64,000 bases of DNA, taken from Trema orientale. Taxonomy: Eukaryota; Streptophyta; Magnoliopsida; Rosales; Cannabaceae. The translations under genes were made by a program, and so were the position numbers. Position 1 is the stretch's first letter. Each line of letters starts with the position of its first letter. The stretch is taken from the NCBI GenBank assembly GCA_002914845.1, contig JXTC01000130.1, forward strand, positions 62,001 through 126,000, in the 5' to 3' direction. Shown here in pieces: positions 13,188 through 25,626 of this stretch. The notes under the pieces are model-generated. The model did not search any database and was not told the origin of the DNA. It was given only the letters and a program-made list of their open reading frames with translations.

Positions 13188-13197
13188 TAAGTGTAAG

Positions 13198-14800
13198 TCT
13201 ATTAATGTGGAAGCAGGTGGAATGTATGTTGGACTTATGACTTGCAATTTGTGTTATCATGATGTGTTCAAGTCAACATGATTATGACACAATATAATAA
13301 CACCTCGATCCGAATACAACACGATTAATAAACGTATATGACATTATTAGTAAACGTGTAATACAACACAATATATGTAACCCATTTGATAAATTTGTTA
13401 TGTATCTTTTTGCAGCTCATTTGACATTTATTATATTGGCATGATTAACCAATTTAAACACGATTTGATACTAATAAATTCAACTAAGCACATGTAAGCA
13501 TGTTCAACATTAATAAAAATTATATTTAAAACATTAAAATATTTATAAGCATATTATATTTATGTCATGTTAATATGAAAATGATTTATTTAATTAAACA
13601 TATTATGCCATATTTTTTTGGGTTACGCAGGTTGACCTGAAAATCTATCTATTTATTATTCGTGTTATACATGTCAATTAGAAACTAACATGAAAATTAA
13701 ATATGTCGCTCAAAACTTGTTTATTTAATTTGTGTCATTTTCGAGTCGTATCGTCATATCGTATAGAAAATTATCGGTATTTATTAAATCTGTTTATTAA
13801 TCTTACAATAACTACTGATGCCTCATATAGTATTGGATACTAAACATTATTCGATTCAAAATAGAGAGTGAAAATATAATAAACTTAACAATGACCTACA
13901 AATTACAACTCTAAGTAGCAATAATTAGTAGAGCAAAATTTTTATAACTTGATCAAATTTATTGCTTCTTGATTACAACTACTTACAAGATGGTTTAACC
14001 TAGTTAAATTTAAGTAACGGGTAACTTAGAGAAATTGAACATATCACCAATTTGTTGTTGGTATTGACACTGACTAGCTACTCTCCTTCCTCTCTGGTAC
14101 CTTTGGCTAAGACCAACTAACAACCTCTAGAGACATATTGAACAAGCCCCTTTCCAATCGATTATTCTAGGAAAGTGAAATCAAAACTCAGACTCCTCTT
14201 TTTTATCCCAAAACTGCACGAAAGTTTTAATTTTAGGATCTATTTGGGTCTTGTATAATTTTCCCTGGAAAAAAAATTATTATTTCTTCTTTTGGCAAAG
14301 AGAATTTGTAGAACGATAAAGAGAGTGAAATGGATATAAATTCATTGTTTAATATGAGAGATTGTAGGAGGATGAGGAGAGTTAGAGGAGTCATACCCTC
14401 TTTTGGACCCATCAAATTGAGTCATTCCCGCCATAAAAGAATGAGAGGAAGGAATAACCCGAATGATAAAATAAAGGACAAATAGCACAATTATCTCCAA
14501 AAAATTTAATAAATATATTTTTTAGAATAGATAAGGTAGTAATTTTTTTATTAAGTCTCTATGCTTCATTTCAATCCTCCTTTTAATTCCAGACAAAAGG
14601 ATGAAGAATAATATTCTCTCATTCCTAACTTACCAAACTACATGAAAAAAAGATATTATCATCTCCATTTCTCGTACTCCCTCATTCTTAATCCATCCAC
14701 CTTTCCTACCCTCCCTCCTATATATCAAGAAGAAGTGGGTAGAAAGAAAATACAAGGCCCAATCCAAACTATAATTTAAGAGGAAATTTGATTTTTTAAT
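13198..14800. other. AT-rich intergenic DNA, remnants of repeats
   Basis: No gene or clear element. Phrases such as 'aacacgattaataaacgt' and 'gtgtcattttcgagtcgt' (13310-13760) resemble decayed hAT-MITE subterminal DNA. 14220-14720 is a pyrimidine/purine-rich stretch like the Tourist-like element but without recognisable ends. Confidence 0.4.
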
Positions 14801-14849
14801 GGTAATTTTTCAAAAAATTTGAAAAATCCCGGATTTTGAAATATGAGAC

Positions 14850-14945
14850 ACTTAAAGTAACCAATTAAGTTACCTCAAGTAACTTAACCAGTTACCTCAA
14901 ATATCTAAATTGGTATCCCAAATAACTCAACTGGTTACCTCGAGT
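14850..14945. repeat. Degenerate short tandem repeat (aactgGTTACCTCaagta)
   Basis: Four to five copies of a ~22-base unit of the form 'ttaacca/tggttacctcaaata' follow each other. Related 'gtaactagtaaactggtaat' words recur at 15366-15480, indicating a decayed simple-sequence family. Confidence 0.55.
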
Positions 14946-15769
14946 ATCATTAAAAAATATCAATTTTGAAAAAAAAGTGGTATTATTCTAAATATTTATT
15001 AAAAGTGTTACTATTCTAAATTTTGTTTAAAAAGTGATAATTTTCTGAATCAATCACGGATTTTTCAAAAAAAATTGGCCTATCCATGATTTTTAATTTT
15101 TTTGTACTTTGGGCCTAGAATTTTAAAAGAAATCCAAAATTTCAAAGAAGAAGACCTAAGGGGCTAAATTCAGCTCATAATCAAAAGTAAGAATAAAAAA
15201 GAGTATTTTTCCACATCAATTTAAAAAAGTGAAAATTAGACCTTGTACAGAAGTTTTTAAAAAAAATTAGAAAAATAGGACAGGCTCTGCTTTTTTTAGA
15301 CCTGATACAGTTATTATTAGAAAAATATCTTTTTTAAAAAAAATTTAGAAAAAGACCATTCAAAAAAATAGTAACTAGTAAACTGGTAATTAGTTTTTGA
15401 GTACTGGTAGCTAGTAACCAAAGGTATTTATAACTGGTAATTGGTAATCAATTTTCAGAAATTAGTGACTAGTAACCATTTTAAAAATGGTATTTTTCTA
15501 AAAACTTTTTAAAAATAATATTTTTATAATACAAAACGTACGAGAATTGGAAAAAAACAAAAATTGACCTATTTTTGTAATTCTTTCTGGTTTTTATAAG
15601 TAAAAATGTTAGAAACTGTTAAAAAATGACCGTTTTTAAGACCTATTTAATAAATAATTCTTTTATATTATAAATCTAAATAGGAATTTTTAGTAGGTCA
15701 AATTTATTTAAAGTATATCAGTTTAATGTATATTATGTCAATTTTTTTATTAGTATATCAATCTATATA

Positions 15770-16320
15770 AAATATATTAATTTTGATAATGTTATATCAA
15801 TATTATCGATATATTTCTTATGAAATTGATTTATTTCGACATTTTCAAAAATTCGGCCATTTTTTAGTAGTGTTTGAAAAATAGTCACTTTTTAGATAAT
15901 GACTTAAAATTCGGTTATTTGAATGAAAAGCCCAATAAAATACCACTATAAAAAGGCTCAGTAGTTATTTGACTATTTTTATTTTTTTTTTGACTCAAAA
16001 CTTAATATATGACCAAACTCAAAAGTTTATAACTAAATGTCTTACTCACTTAATGAAAAAAATGGAAATACAACATATCCCACAACTGAATCTTTAAAAG
16101 AAGTGGACATTTATCTATAAACTAATTTAAAAAAATTGGTCATCCACCTAGTTTTATCATAGAAAAATTTCAATAGATTTCCTATAAAACTTATTTATTT
16201 CATCATTTTTATAAATTCGGTTATTTTTTAATAATATTTGAAAAACGGTGATTTTTTAAATAATGACCGAAAAATTGGCTATTTGACTGACAAGCCCAAT
16301 AAAATACTACTAGAAAAGTT
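15770..16320 (+). repeat. Two direct copies of a ~150-190-bp unit, ~363 bp apart
   Basis: The block at about 15770-15957 ('aaattcggccattttttagtag', 'gaaaagcccaataaaatacca') reappears diverged at about 16170-16318 ('aaattcggttattttttaataa', 'gacaagcccaataaaatacta'). There are no ORFs. It is probably a local duplication of an old element. Confidence 0.65.
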
Positions 16321-18749
16321 GATTTTCAGTCTAATCAAATTTTATCATAGAGGAATATAGGCTCATATATTATCACATGGCTGTTTGTAACTCCACAATT
16401 ATGTCGTTTGATTGTCAACAATGATATTCAGTAGCTTTCCACACCATTAAAATGGTGAAACCACACACCTTTGCATAGGCTGTAAAACCTTTTGAACCCT
16501 TTTTTTTTTTTTTTCGGAATGGAAAACCTTTTGAACTTGGATAGGAGTAATTTAGTCCAAAATGACTTTTACATGATTAGTCATAAAAATTTATAACGTC
16601 TTATAACTGATCACAGATATTTAGTACTATTATTAGATATTGGTTATAATAAGCTAAAAAAAAAATGATAATTCTTGTGACTAACTCTAAAAAGTGGTCC
16701 AAAAAATATGCTAGATCCACCCATTTCCCCTTTATTTCTTTGCTCTTAAGTTAATTAATGAATATTGTATCTCCAAAAAAAGGAAAAAAAAATTAATGGA
16801 TACTGAGCCCAACATAGTATTCCAACCTTCTCAACATCTCAATTGTTTTCCGTTTATAACCCCAAAAAGATACACTTTTCTCCTCCTTTTAGTTTAAGCC
16901 CATCGTCCCATATTTTAAATTTTTTGCGTTTGACTTATACTTCGTCCAAGTTCAATTTAGTTGTTTTTTTTTAATAAACAAAAATAAAAACTAAGTGAAG
17001 TTGAGCTTAATTATCTATTGATATATCCAAGTTTCTTAGAGGCCAAGTTTAAGGTTAAGCATAATATATGGATCAACTTTAATACAATTCTGATGCAATT
17101 GAAAGAAAACTTACATTAGACGATATACACTTCCCTCCATGGTTATTCACCATAGATCGGCACAAGCTATAACAACACCCCCCCCCCCCCCAAAAAAAAA
17201 AGTTTATACTATGGAGAAACTATTCTCCATCGCTTTACTCTCTAAATTTTAAATTTTGACATATTAATCATTTTTGCTATATATTATGTTCGATTCTTAA
17301 TAGAAAAAACAAATAAGACTCATTTATCATTCTACATTATTGATTTCAATAAAATATCAAATTTTTGAAGTTTTAAAATGCATTATTGTCAAATATGTAG
17401 CTAATTTTTATTCAATCAATAATTATTTCAACTAATGCTTTAACTCTTAACAATGCTAACTTAATTATGTTTGCGCATATAAAATAAGTACAGCAACAAA
17501 AGAGCTCATGTTTATCATATATAATTTGTTAAAAATAAAAACAAAAGGGACTGAAATGGAACTTTATTTGGAACTTTATTCATAATTTAAGGAGCAAAAT
17601 GATATTTTTTTCATAGACTAGTGACCAACAGAATTTTTTTTTTTTTTAAAAGAAGGTTATTAAAACGAAAGTTTTGTTCACAATGACATATAATTAAGAG
17701 CAGATTAAGGTTATAATACTCATGTTTGGGTCAAGACGGGCGGCTAGTGCTATTTTCTTCCCCACTCTTTCTGGTAAGGGCTAATGCTAATATGCTATTG
17801 TTTAGTTTCCTAAACCGGATATTATGGGATAATCGCATTTGACTCGGTCAAAACTTACATCAATTCGAGATTCCTACTTAGGCTACGTTCTTTTCTCTCT
17901 CTCTCTCTCTCTCTCTTATATATTAATTAATACAAAGTGCTAAATAAGTCATAAAGTTATCTTAACGTCGAGAAAAAAAATATGGAATTTATTTTGGAAA
18001 CAATACATGTGAGATCCAAAAGTATTAAAGTCGGAAAAAAAAAAAAGAGAAAAACTATAAAGCCAAGCACCATTAGAAGTAGTCGCTCCACGTTTCTAAA
18101 TTTAGTTGTGGCCTCCATACTTCTAAATTCTAATCGGGTGTTATAGTAAAATAGCTGTATATGCACATAAGGTCGTAGACTAGTCTCGTAGACGTGCATG
18201 TATCATGTTATCTTTTCTGACTTTATAATTAAACAACAGGTATTCGTACGTACTACTGCGGTCTGTGGTAAAAATTACTCAATCTACTTCCACTTTTCGT
18301 CGGTCTTTAATTTTCCATTGTCAACGTCCAGATTTGACCTCTTTCCAAAAAGGTTAAGAAAAAAAGAGAAAAAATTTCCAGATTTGATGGATGACCGCTG
18401 CATAATATTAAATTAAAAATAATCATTTAATACTCATAATAACAACCATCAAATAAGAGAAGGAAAAAATTTAGATCTGATCATAGGTATAACTCTAATG
18501 AAAAAAAATCCAAGAAAATCATCCTATAAGATAGAAATACATAAGCCATCCAGTCCTATCTATAACCTAAATTATCGTAATTGTGTAATGAGTATTTACA
18601 CACACACAAAAAAAAAAAAAAAAAAACAGAAACTAAAAGTAGAATAAAAAAATTAAATAAAAGAATTTTAATAAAGAGGCCAATAATAATAATAATCAGT
18701 GGAAGGAACTGTATTGTCGTTTTTTGGACGTGGGGAGTGGTAAACCCAG
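16321..18749. other. AT-rich intergenic DNA with simple repeats
   Basis: No gene is visible. Contains a C13-A9 run (about 17178-17200), a CT microsatellite (17894-17916), long poly-A (18608-18626) and an (AAT)n run (18681-18697). The last 400 bases are the 3' flank of the IDL-type peptide gene. Confidence 0.5.
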
Positions 18750-19181
18750 CTAGTTGTTGTTGCCGTTTGTTCGTCGGCTGGGTGCGGAGGGCGGGACTCC
18801 ACCTCCCTTGGGGAGCATACTCATAAGGAGCTGCCCGCCTTTTCCGCAGAGCCTCAGAGCCTGAAATCCCGTCGCTCCAACCTGCCTTCTACTACTACTG
18901 CCCGAACCACACCGCAGGTACCGTTCGCCGGCGCCGGCCGGAGAATCTTCCTCCGGCGAGGTCCTCACGGCCTGTAAATCGGAGATTACCACGTCGACGA
19001 CCCCCGGAAGGACCAGATTCAGCAGAGCCGGCTCGTCGGCGGCGGCGGCGGCGAGATTCTCCGCCGGGTTGCCGATGAGAAGCCTGGCGGCGGAGGAGGA
19101 GGAGGAGGAGGGAGATTGTAGAAGGAGAAGGAAAGGGAAGAAGAAGAGAAGCAAGGCCGTGTTTGGATGCGATTTCGCCAT
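18750..19181 (-). CDS. IDA-like (IDL) secreted peptide precursor
   Basis: Single-exon 143-aa precursor. A hydrophobic signal peptide (ALLLFFFPFLLLLQSP) is followed by a variable region and a C-terminal motif MLPKGGGVPPSAPSRRTN at residues 122-139, then a four-residue tail. This matches the EPIP motif of the INFLORESCENCE DEFICIENT IN ABSCISSION family (core PPSAPS after LPKG), whose processed, hydroxyproline-containing dodecamer binds HAESA/HSL receptor kinases to drive cell separation and stress responses. The predicted mature peptide is residues 128-139. It differs from IDA in Gly128 where IDA has Pro and Thr138 in place of the usual His of the RHN end. The gene is much more GC-rich than its surroundings and has no introns, as usual for the family. 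Family membership is inferred from the motif, signal peptide and position of the motif; the receptor and role are not shown. Confidence 0.8.
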   Translation of the reverse strand: MAKSHPNTALLLFFFPFLLLLQSPSSSSSSAARLLIGNPAENLAAAAADEPALLNLVLPGVVDVVISDLQAVRTSPEEDSPAGAGERYLRCGSGSSSRRQVGATGFQALRLCGKGGQLLMSMLPKGGGVPPSAPSRRTNGNNN

Positions 19182-19339
19182 TGTTAGTGTGCTATTAGTG
19201 GTAATATTTAAGCTTGAGATTTTGGGGATTTGGGATTTTGGATTTTGGATTGTCTAGAGAGTGAAATGCTGGGTTTTTTTTTTGGGTTGATAATAAATGT
19301 GAATTTGAAGAGTGAAGAGGAAGGAGGTGAGTTAATTGG

Positions 19340-19348
19340 TATATATAT
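19340..19348 (-). promoter_or_regulatory. Candidate TATA box of the IDL-type gene
   Basis: TATATATAT lies about 160 bases upstream of the IDL-type start codon on the minus strand. No other TATA-like word is closer. A transcription start is not demonstrated. Confidence 0.4.
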
Positions 19349-19882
19349 TGAGGGTGGTGAAGCTTGGAGAGTGGGAAAGGTTACGGAAATGGGGAAACCC
19401 AGTTGTGTTTAGATGGAGTTGACAAAGTCGTAGGCTTCAAAAGTCGTATGGGATGGGTCTGTCTAGCTATTACTAGCGTATAATGTGTACAGTACTCCAT
19501 AGAATCACGCACGCGGCTTCCCCTACACGATTTCGAAGACTTGCTTGGAAGTTGGTGTATAGTGTATGGTTTCTCTTAACACAAATTTCTTTTTTTTTTT
19601 TTTTGGTCTCTTTTGATGATGCTTAATTATTTATTATGATTTTTTTTAAATAAATTAGAAAGTTCACCTGAGTTAAGGATGGTCTACTTAGAGTTTCTCT
19701 GTAATTTCACTCATTTAAGTTGGATATCCTAACATCTTTTATATTAAAAAAATAGTGAAATTAGGTGAAATACATCCATAATAATGAGTTTTAGAAAATA
19801 TATACCTCTTAATAGTTTTTAGATGAAATACATTTTTTATTAAAAAAAAAAAAGTATAAAATGGCTTATACACCCTTAAGTC

Positions 19883-20150
19883 GATGGCGTCAGACAAAAG
19901 TGTCGAGATCTAGATATTGTATCTAGAAACTTGACAAAAAAAAAAAAATAGTGCATTTGAGTACTTAACACTAGACATGACTAGATAGGGTGTCGAGCTG
20001 CGCCAGACAAGAGTGTCGAAAGCTATATAATGTGTCTAGAAACTTGACAGGAAAAAAAAATATATACATTTAAGTGTTTAGCACTAGATAGGACTAGACA
20101 GGGTGTCGAACCATGCTAAACAAGATGTCCAATAACTCGATCTCTCATAT
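19883..20150 (+). repeat. ~117-bp tandem repeat, about 2.3 copies
   Basis: The unit includes 'cagacaaaagtgtcgag', 'gtatctagaaacttgaca', poly-A, and 'cactagacatgactagatagggtgtcga'. It recurs from about 20002 as 'cagacaagagtgtcgaa', and a partial third copy begins at about 20115 ('aaacaagatgtccaa'). Divergence is moderate. No ORF. Confidence 0.75.
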
Positions 20151-21122
20151 CTAGCCGAAATGTGGACTTTTGATGAGATAAAAAATAGAGGTATTTTTAT
20201 ATTTAAAATAATTTAAAACTTAAAAAAAGTAAAAAATTGTATTTTTCAAAGAACCCCTAACCTAAATAAATATATAAAATTTGTGAAATACTTCTTAGTA
20301 ATTAATATAACTTTATTAATAAAATTTCCTTTGGGGCGTAGTACAGTACACGATATTTTTATAAACGATGAGGTAAAATGTTTTTATATATGTCGAGTTT
20401 ACCTAAAGTAATATTATGGAAGTAGGACCCAAACTATTAAACCAAAGTATAGTAGGGAGTAACTTGTAAATAATCTTTCTCCGTATTGATAGGTGTTATT
20501 AAATTCATTCATTGAAACTTGTATCTTATCAATAGAGAAATAACTTAAACTAACTATAAGTAATAGAAAATTAGTTTATTAATTTAGAATGTCTAGCATC
20601 ATCTATATATTTGTTTTTTTTTTTTTCTAATTTGATGGATTATAGCAAAATCTAACTCTAAAAAATGCATAACTATTTGATAAGCCAACATAAGAAAGGA
20701 GGAAACAAAAAAAAGTATATAAAACTAATAATGTCTATCATATTAAGGCCGCCACACTCGGCAACTGATTAATTAATAGGAAAAGGAAACATAAAAGATA
20801 AATTTAGGCAATATTATATCCACTCAAAGAAAGAAAATATATAAAGAGATTATTATACCTATGTTATAACTGTATTATGATTCAATGTGTTCCTACGTGG
20901 CGCTCACATTAATTAACCATCAGAACAATATTTATTACAACACTAACAATCTTGGTGTAGTTTTAATAATCCATCAATGTGGATATACACATGTATGAAT
21001 ATGCTAATTGTTTTTTTTTTTTTTCGAGAGAAGAATATGCTTATTGTTGTAGTCAATGATGTTGTTAAAAATAATAGACTTCAGATTACTATGTATCTCG
21101 TAATAATAATTACTTAAAAAAA

Positions 21123-21258
21123 NNNNNNNNNNNNNNNNNNNNNNNNNNNNNNNNNNNNNNNNNNNNNNNNNNNNNNNNNNNNNNNNNNNNNNNNNNNNNN
21201 NNNNNNNNNNNNNNNNNNNNNNNNNNNNNNNNNNNNNNNNNNNNNNNNNNNNNNNNNN
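21123..21258. other. Assembly gap (136 N)
   Basis: A run of N. The real length and content are unknown. Confidence 1.
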
Positions 21259-21338
21259 ACATGCATCTTGTTAAACCATTTAACAAATTAGCTATCAATA
21301 TAATAATAGCATATTTATTAGCTAAATCTTACATGCTT

Positions 21339-21612
21339 TTCATATGATAATAGCTCCCAACAAACATCAGAGAGTAGCCCTCCAACTCAGACCTCAAATC
21401 ACTTACACCAAAGGAGTTATTTTCTTTTGATATTCTCTCTAAGACTCTAATAATCCTTCAAATAATTATATGTATATAACAAAAAATTCAACGCCCCTAC
21501 TCAGACCTCAAATCAATAACCAGAAAAAAAAAAAAAAAAGTCATTTTCTTTTCATATTCTCTCTAAAACTCTAATTCTTTAGAAAAATTTATATACCAAA
21601 AAATTCAAAGTT
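21339..21612 (+). repeat. Two-copy ~120-bp tandem repeat next to the gap
   Basis: 'ctcagacctcaaatca' followed by 'ttttcttttgatattctctctaagactctaat' and 'acaaaaaattcaa' occurs at about 21386-21494 and again at about 21500-21608 with small changes. It directly follows the N gap, so further copies may be hidden in it. Confidence 0.7.
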
Positions 21613-23790
21613 AATTAGGACATTACATATTTAATTGCATAAATTATTCAATAAATACAAGCGACTCCTTACTAACCACGAATCTCGTTATTATATCCTG
21701 GCGAAATCAATGGTGTATGGTCCCATATTTTCAATAGAGGAATAACGTACGTAATCGTGGATCTTCATGTAAAGCAAGGTGTTTGGTCACGGGTTTATCG
21801 TGAAAGCGAGTGAGGGAACTTGGAAGACCGAGAGAGTGGGAGAGGCCCCTCCAATCACATCCACGTCGGATCACAGCTGGTGCCACGTCATCGTCTTCGG
21901 TTTGACTTGTACATTGTTTTCAGTTATCGCTCCATAACGTCTTCCCCAAGTTTACTTGCGTTGATTTTTCTTTTTTCTTTTTTCCAGTGATTGCTTGAGA
22001 TAGAAAATATTACAAATTTGTTTATTTAATTTTCATAATTAAGCTGTTTTTATAACTAGAGTTATAATTTGACAAAGCCAAGTAATTGTAAATTTGTGAA
22101 CTTAAGATTACATCAAAATTATATCAAACAAAATTTGCGCTAGTAATCTGCCAAGATGTGGCAGAGATATTATCAAAATCAATTAGTATGCATGTTCTAT
22201 GGAATTTCACGAAAATTTGGTCTATTATTTATTATTTCCTCAAAATGGGATTTAGACTTCTAAAAGATTGTTACTATTAAATATTGGGCTGGATTTAGAC
22301 AGCATGGAGGCCATTAATTCAACCCGATGAGAATAGCACTGACATAGCAAAAGAAAAAAGTAATGATTCTATTGAATTTTAATGGCAATATATGCCAACA
22401 TGGTTAAACGAAGGAATTTAGTAGAGTTTACTTTGCAAAGCAAAGTTGAATATTTGTCAGTATTGGACCATAGATACGATCAAGCTAGACCCAAAAGAAG
22501 AAAAGAGTGTGATATTTGGTCCATAATAATTTATAAAGAAGGACATATAAGCTCACCTACTCAATTAAATATTAATGGATCGAAACACCGCCACCCTCGT
22601 TGTACCGCGTTGATGTCAGACCTTATATTTTTTTGTGTGGAAACTACAAAACCGAGTGTATAGATAAAAGAGTTCTTTTAGGACGAAAAATATAGTGTGA
22701 ATTGTCTTTTTATTTATTTATTTATCTTTACTATCATTATTATTTTTCTAAATAGATAATGTGAAGCACTATTAAACTATATAGAAGCTCCAAAACGTGT
22801 AGTGAAGCTATGAACTTGCTGGTGAAGAAATTTGAGAAGAACATTAATTTCCTATTTACTAGAAATTTATATTTGACATTTGACACGTTGTTGAGCATTT
22901 TGGTAGCAATTTCTAGCAATTTCCGAAATATGGTCGTTGACAATTAATAAGTGGGATTATTTGTTCAACTCACGGCAACGATGTTAAAATTGATACTGAT
23001 CTTAGTTGACTTACTGGATATGTTGATAGAAGCTTTAAATATGATAAAAAATTGGTATTATATTGAGATTAGTGTGCCAGCTTCCACATATTGACATTAT
23101 TGTCTTTTCACTTTCGCACCGTCAAAAGACAAACTTAGATATCAATTGCCGTTTATGCTGATTTGCCCAGATATTTAGTGTCCGGTACGCGTAAATATTT
23201 AACAATTAACTTGAGGTTATAAATCAAATTAGCAAAGGTAAATAATACATATTACACAACTTGGACTATGGCTATAAGGCTAGGTACGTACCTGACAATA
23301 TAAAATCTATATGACTATAGGGTATACGTACTTGTTCCTAAATATGATATATCTGCTTCATGTCGTGCTGGGCCAACTCGCGAGGTCAGATAAGCCCAAT
23401 CGTGTCGAATAAAAAACTTGGTATGCATATCATGCCGTGTCGATCTATTGTTCCAACAAGAAAAAAAAAAATGTTGTGACATGCTCATTCACTATATGGT
23501 ACTCTGTCTTCAGAGAGGGGCTTTCAATTGGGGTCTGTGATTAGGCCTGTGTATTTCCATAATCTTCAAAATCCGATCAAAGATTCAAGAACCTAATGTA
23601 TTGTTTCTTATGTGTATATATATGTACAAACTAGATAAACTCGTTTAGCCCTTGACACGTGTCTCTGTTCCTTCCAAGATCCATGGCTGACTTGCTCCAA
23701 ATTCTGCTCTCCTTGATGAAGCATCAAACACTTAAAATAACTTGTTCCTAATGAAATAATTGATTTTTTTTTTTCATTTTAACAATTCGA
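21613..23790. other. Intergenic DNA without a recognisable gene
   Basis: AT-rich. 21840-21910 contains ACGT-core words (cacgtcgg, gccacgtcat) but no gene follows that I can support. 23355-23450 ('gtgctgggccaactcgcg', 'tcatgccgtgtcgatc') resembles subterminal DNA of the hAT-like MITE at 12 kb. Confidence 0.4.
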
Positions 23791-24300
23791 ATAGAAATAA
23801 TTGATTTAGGTAGTGTAAGTACAAATCTAGTGGATCAATGATTTTAAGTTTTTAACTCTAAAGTAGAACAAGTATCCAAAATCCCTTTTGGGATATGATA
23901 AATTAATAGACTCACAAAAGTAGCTATGTAGGACATGAGGAGTAAATTAAGGAGGTAGGCAAAGTCGTCACTAATGACTCCTTGGAGCATTTTTATGTGA
24001 AAATAATTTAATCGCTTCTTTTTGTGCTATATGGTTTGGTGATGGTCAATAAATCTCATGCTTTGGCATACTGACCGAAAGTCCTCAAGACGGAGTCAAA
24101 ACCCCTTTTGAGGTCAAGAAGAGGAGCAACTAAGTGCATAGAATTTTGACATTTTAAAGGGGAGAAAACGAATGTGGTGACCCCACTACACCTTTTTCAC
24201 GGCCTAATTAATCCTACTTTTCCAATCCAAAGGGAGAAAAGAAAAGAAAAAAAGTACCGTTCTTTCCTTGTATTTTTTAAATGGCAATCTACTTCTGGTA
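23791..24300 (+). repeat. Segmental duplication copy 1 (~0.5 kb)
   Basis: This block aligns over its whole length with 28461-28970 in the same orientation. Shared stretches include gaccgaaagtcctcaaga, aagtgcatagaattttgaca and ttccttgtattttt, with indels. It is non-coding as far as I can see. The second copy lies about 1 kb upstream of the CEP-like gene. Confidence 0.8.
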
Positions 24301-25626
24301 GTGTACATATGAAATATGCTGACTCTTGTGTAACCTGAGTACTACTATATACAATTCTTCTTGTAATTTTCTATATAAGAAAAATCACATATGAGCTGCT
24401 GAGAAAGGCTACTGCAGCTTCACAACGAAGTATGCATATGATCGCAGCACTTGGTTGCCAGAGTACATATCACGAGCCCCCGCTGGATGCCATGAAATAA
24501 GTACCATGTAACTTTATTAAGTTGCAGAAGAGGACATTATAAGTAGTGTACATGCATTTATTAATTACATGGGATAACCAAGCCATGATATTAGACTGTT
24601 GTATTTTGAGACAAGTTGCTCCAAAGCCAAGTCCATAGTTACAGACACAAGGAAAAAAGCACGCAGTCTATATATATATAGGTATGTATACACACAAATA
24701 TATTGTAAAGTTATTAATTCCCCTTCATTAATAATCAACCTAACTCTATTTCGCATTACAGCAATTAATCCTTTCTCTAAGGAACTTATATGGCATTCTT
24801 AAACCAAAGAGAAAATCTACATTTGTATGATATTCACAAATTAAAAATTAAAACCAAAGAGAAAATTATAAAAACATATATCAAACCTTTGGTGTGGAAG
24901 TCATCAGCAGTGGCAATGGTAGGAACAGGAGTAGTAAGTGAGGACTTCCCTAGCTAGCTACTTGTTCCTAAATAGCCGGCCTTGTTCAGAAATAGCTGCC
25001 TTGCGTCTTAAGTTTGCATTGTTACTTCATAAATATGTGACATGCAAAATAATTATCCTAATGTTATGAGTTTGAATACAAGAAATTAAGCAGATTAAGT
25101 GAATTACATTACTCTGAGTTAAAGCACAAGACCATCACTAAATCATATTCTAATTTTTTTGCCCCTAATAAGTTCCGCATATTTTCACGTACGTACGCAC
25201 CATCACATGTATTGATCAGGTCACAGACACGGCGTCCAACAGGCTTAAGATCTGAAAAAAAGAACCCCAAAGTTAAAGCACAAGACTATAACAAGGATTA
25301 AACTGGTAAAACAATATTATGCACGAAAATTACATGTGTCCCATCTTCTAGGATAAAGCTGAGTCTCTCTGTGAGGAGTTCCACTGAAGCGTACTCGAGA
25401 GAAAAATCGCCTACTGGCATCGAGCTATACACAAGATTAAAAGGATTTCGAAGTCGGTTATCGGCTTAATTTACTTAAAACATCTCGAGGCTCCCCCTTC
25501 AAGCAATCAGGACAGGCATCATATGTTTCCATGTTCTTATCAAGTTCATGATATAATAAACTCATGCAGTCAAGACATAACGGTTGTGAATTAACAACTT
25601 TTTCACATACACACACACACAAAAAA
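24301..25626. other. Intergenic DNA without a recognisable gene
   Basis: No supported gene. A ~38-codon open stretch at about 24395-24510 was considered and not accepted. Short simple repeats (TATATATA at 24669, ACGTACGTACG at 25188). Confidence 0.4.

Larger units (their letters stand above)
19182..21122. other. Peptide-gene upstream region and AT-rich spacer
   Basis: The first few hundred bases probably include the 5' UTR and promoter of the IDL-type gene. The rest is AT-rich DNA with a tandem repeat (19883-20150) and no coding signal, ending at the assembly gap. Confidence 0.4.

Noticed and set aside
17178..17200. C13-A9 run
   Set aside because: Simple homopolymer run; no G-quadruplex or element context that I can support.
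22382..22663. 93-codon open stretch on the plus strand
   Set aside because: No family motif, no signal peptide, ordinary AT-rich composition, and no splice partners. Length is compatible with chance.
24395..24512. Short open stretch with aromatic- and Cys-containing translation (KGYCSFTTKYAYDR...)
   Set aside because: Looks protein-like in composition but is only about 38 codons, has a stop just above and no recognisable family; I could not tell a gene relic from chance.
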